NCBI RefSeq assembly: GCF_000149955.1 | Contig: NC_030991.1 | Span: forward strand, 4,396,438 to 4,460,437 | Length of the DNA stretch: 64,000 bases | Source of the DNA: Fusarium oxysporum f. sp. lycopersici 4287 | Lineage: Eukaryota; Ascomycota; Sordariomycetes; Hypocreales; Nectriaceae | Direction of reading: 5' to 3' | Shown: positions 63,714 through 64,000 of the stretch, one piece after another | Layout: each line of letters opens with the position of its first letter | Position numbering within the stretch: the stretch's first letter is position 1 | Position numbers and translations under genes: made by a program | The notes under the pieces: model-generated | The model's database searches: none | Told to the model about the DNA's origin: nothing | The model's input: the letters and a program-made list of their open reading frames with translations, nothing else

Positions 63714-64000
63714 TACCAAAATCAACTTTAGTAGAGTTGATTATTTCGCCCCACTTTGCAGGGGGTAGAGTTGAATTTCCGAAGTCACTCGACAGGGGAG
63801 CGCGATGATCAGGACCGGGGGTAGAGTTGGTTTTTGCCAGGGGTAGAGGTGTTTTTATGATTGGCTATGAAGCTTGCTGTCTAATTAGGCGCGTCTACCC
63901 ACAATGGGTGCAATGAATTGTAGTAGAGTTCATAGAAAAACCCATATAAAATGAAAAGGCGCTATTGATGACATGGGGTAGAGTTCATAGAAAATACAGG
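63714..64000 (+). repeat. TAGTCCTACATACC repeat, copy 2 (runs off the right edge)
   Basis: Begins TAGTCCTACATACCAAAATC, as at 38848. Over the next 280 bases the motif GGGGTAGAGTT recurs about five times in varied form (near 63764, 63820, 63840, 63920, 63975). It supplies the stop codon of the interrupted membrane-protein frame. The element type is unknown and its right end is outside the window. Confidence 0.65.

Noticed and set aside
1..64000. tRNA or rRNA genes
   Set aside because: I saw no cloverleaf with A and B boxes and no rRNA core sequence. The tRNA-like match at 1479-1490 is a primer binding site.
1..64000. Window-wide RIP
   Set aside because: Only the pogo element and perhaps the LTR relic show RIP-type changes; several repeated families remain intact.

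Overview
This window is filamentous ascomycete nuclear DNA, most likely from Fusarium or a close Sordariomycete relative. The clues are multi-exon genes with 47-80 nt GT-AG introns, fungal NOD-like receptors, Tad-type LINEs, pogo/Fot elements, fungal hATs, Helitron2-type elements and a mimp-like miniature impala element. More than half of it is transposons, their relics or dispersed repeats, with single host genes between them, which is how an accessory or subtelomeric compartment looks. Several elements are intact and RIP-like stops appear clearly only in the pogo element. The genus is an inference from the element families.

Layout. 1-1626: 5' part of a Copia retrotransposon on the minus strand (gag, half-tRNA primer site, 136 bp LTR). 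2331-7663: Helitron with an intact 1600-aa Rep/helicase. 7829-9954: secreted zinc metalloprotease (four exons, minus strand) with a mimp-like element about 0.4 kb upstream. 10558-17967: two copies of a ~525 bp repeat, a 110 bp MITE, an intact hAT, a truncated hAT and a 71 bp perfect palindrome. 18246-19382: three-exon seven-helix membrane protein. 19840-22669: LTR relic and a decayed pogo/Fot element inside an older ORF. 22796-28362: relics of a zinc-finger/tyrosine-recombinase element, a 5'-truncated LINE, and a PNP-NACHT-ankyrin receptor gene with a frameshift. 28387-37504: a long zinc-finger/tyrosine-recombinase gene split by a full-length 6.0 kb Tad-like LINE with a 13 bp target duplication; a truncated relative follows to 38847.

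40076-43688: an FAD oxidoreductase pseudogene and an alpha/beta hydrolase. 45567-51344: a 438 bp MITE and a second, inactivated Helitron that carries a 194 bp solo LTR. 51525-52955: four-exon DUF2235 hydrolase. 54040-56616: a HeLo-domain protein of the HET-s type beside a NACHT receptor, a probable amyloid-signalled programmed-cell-death pair. 57560-58198 is an assembly gap. 59762-63731: a membrane-protein gene with a 69 bp coding tandem repeat, interrupted near its 3' end by an intact hAT flanked by a perfect 8 bp duplication.

How the parts relate: the host genes fall into self/non-self recognition (two NLRs, a HeLo protein, perhaps the DUF2235 hydrolase), secretion (metalloprotease) and metabolism. 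They do not form a biosynthetic cluster. Joined exon models for five spliced genes give exact multiples of three, so those structures are well supported.
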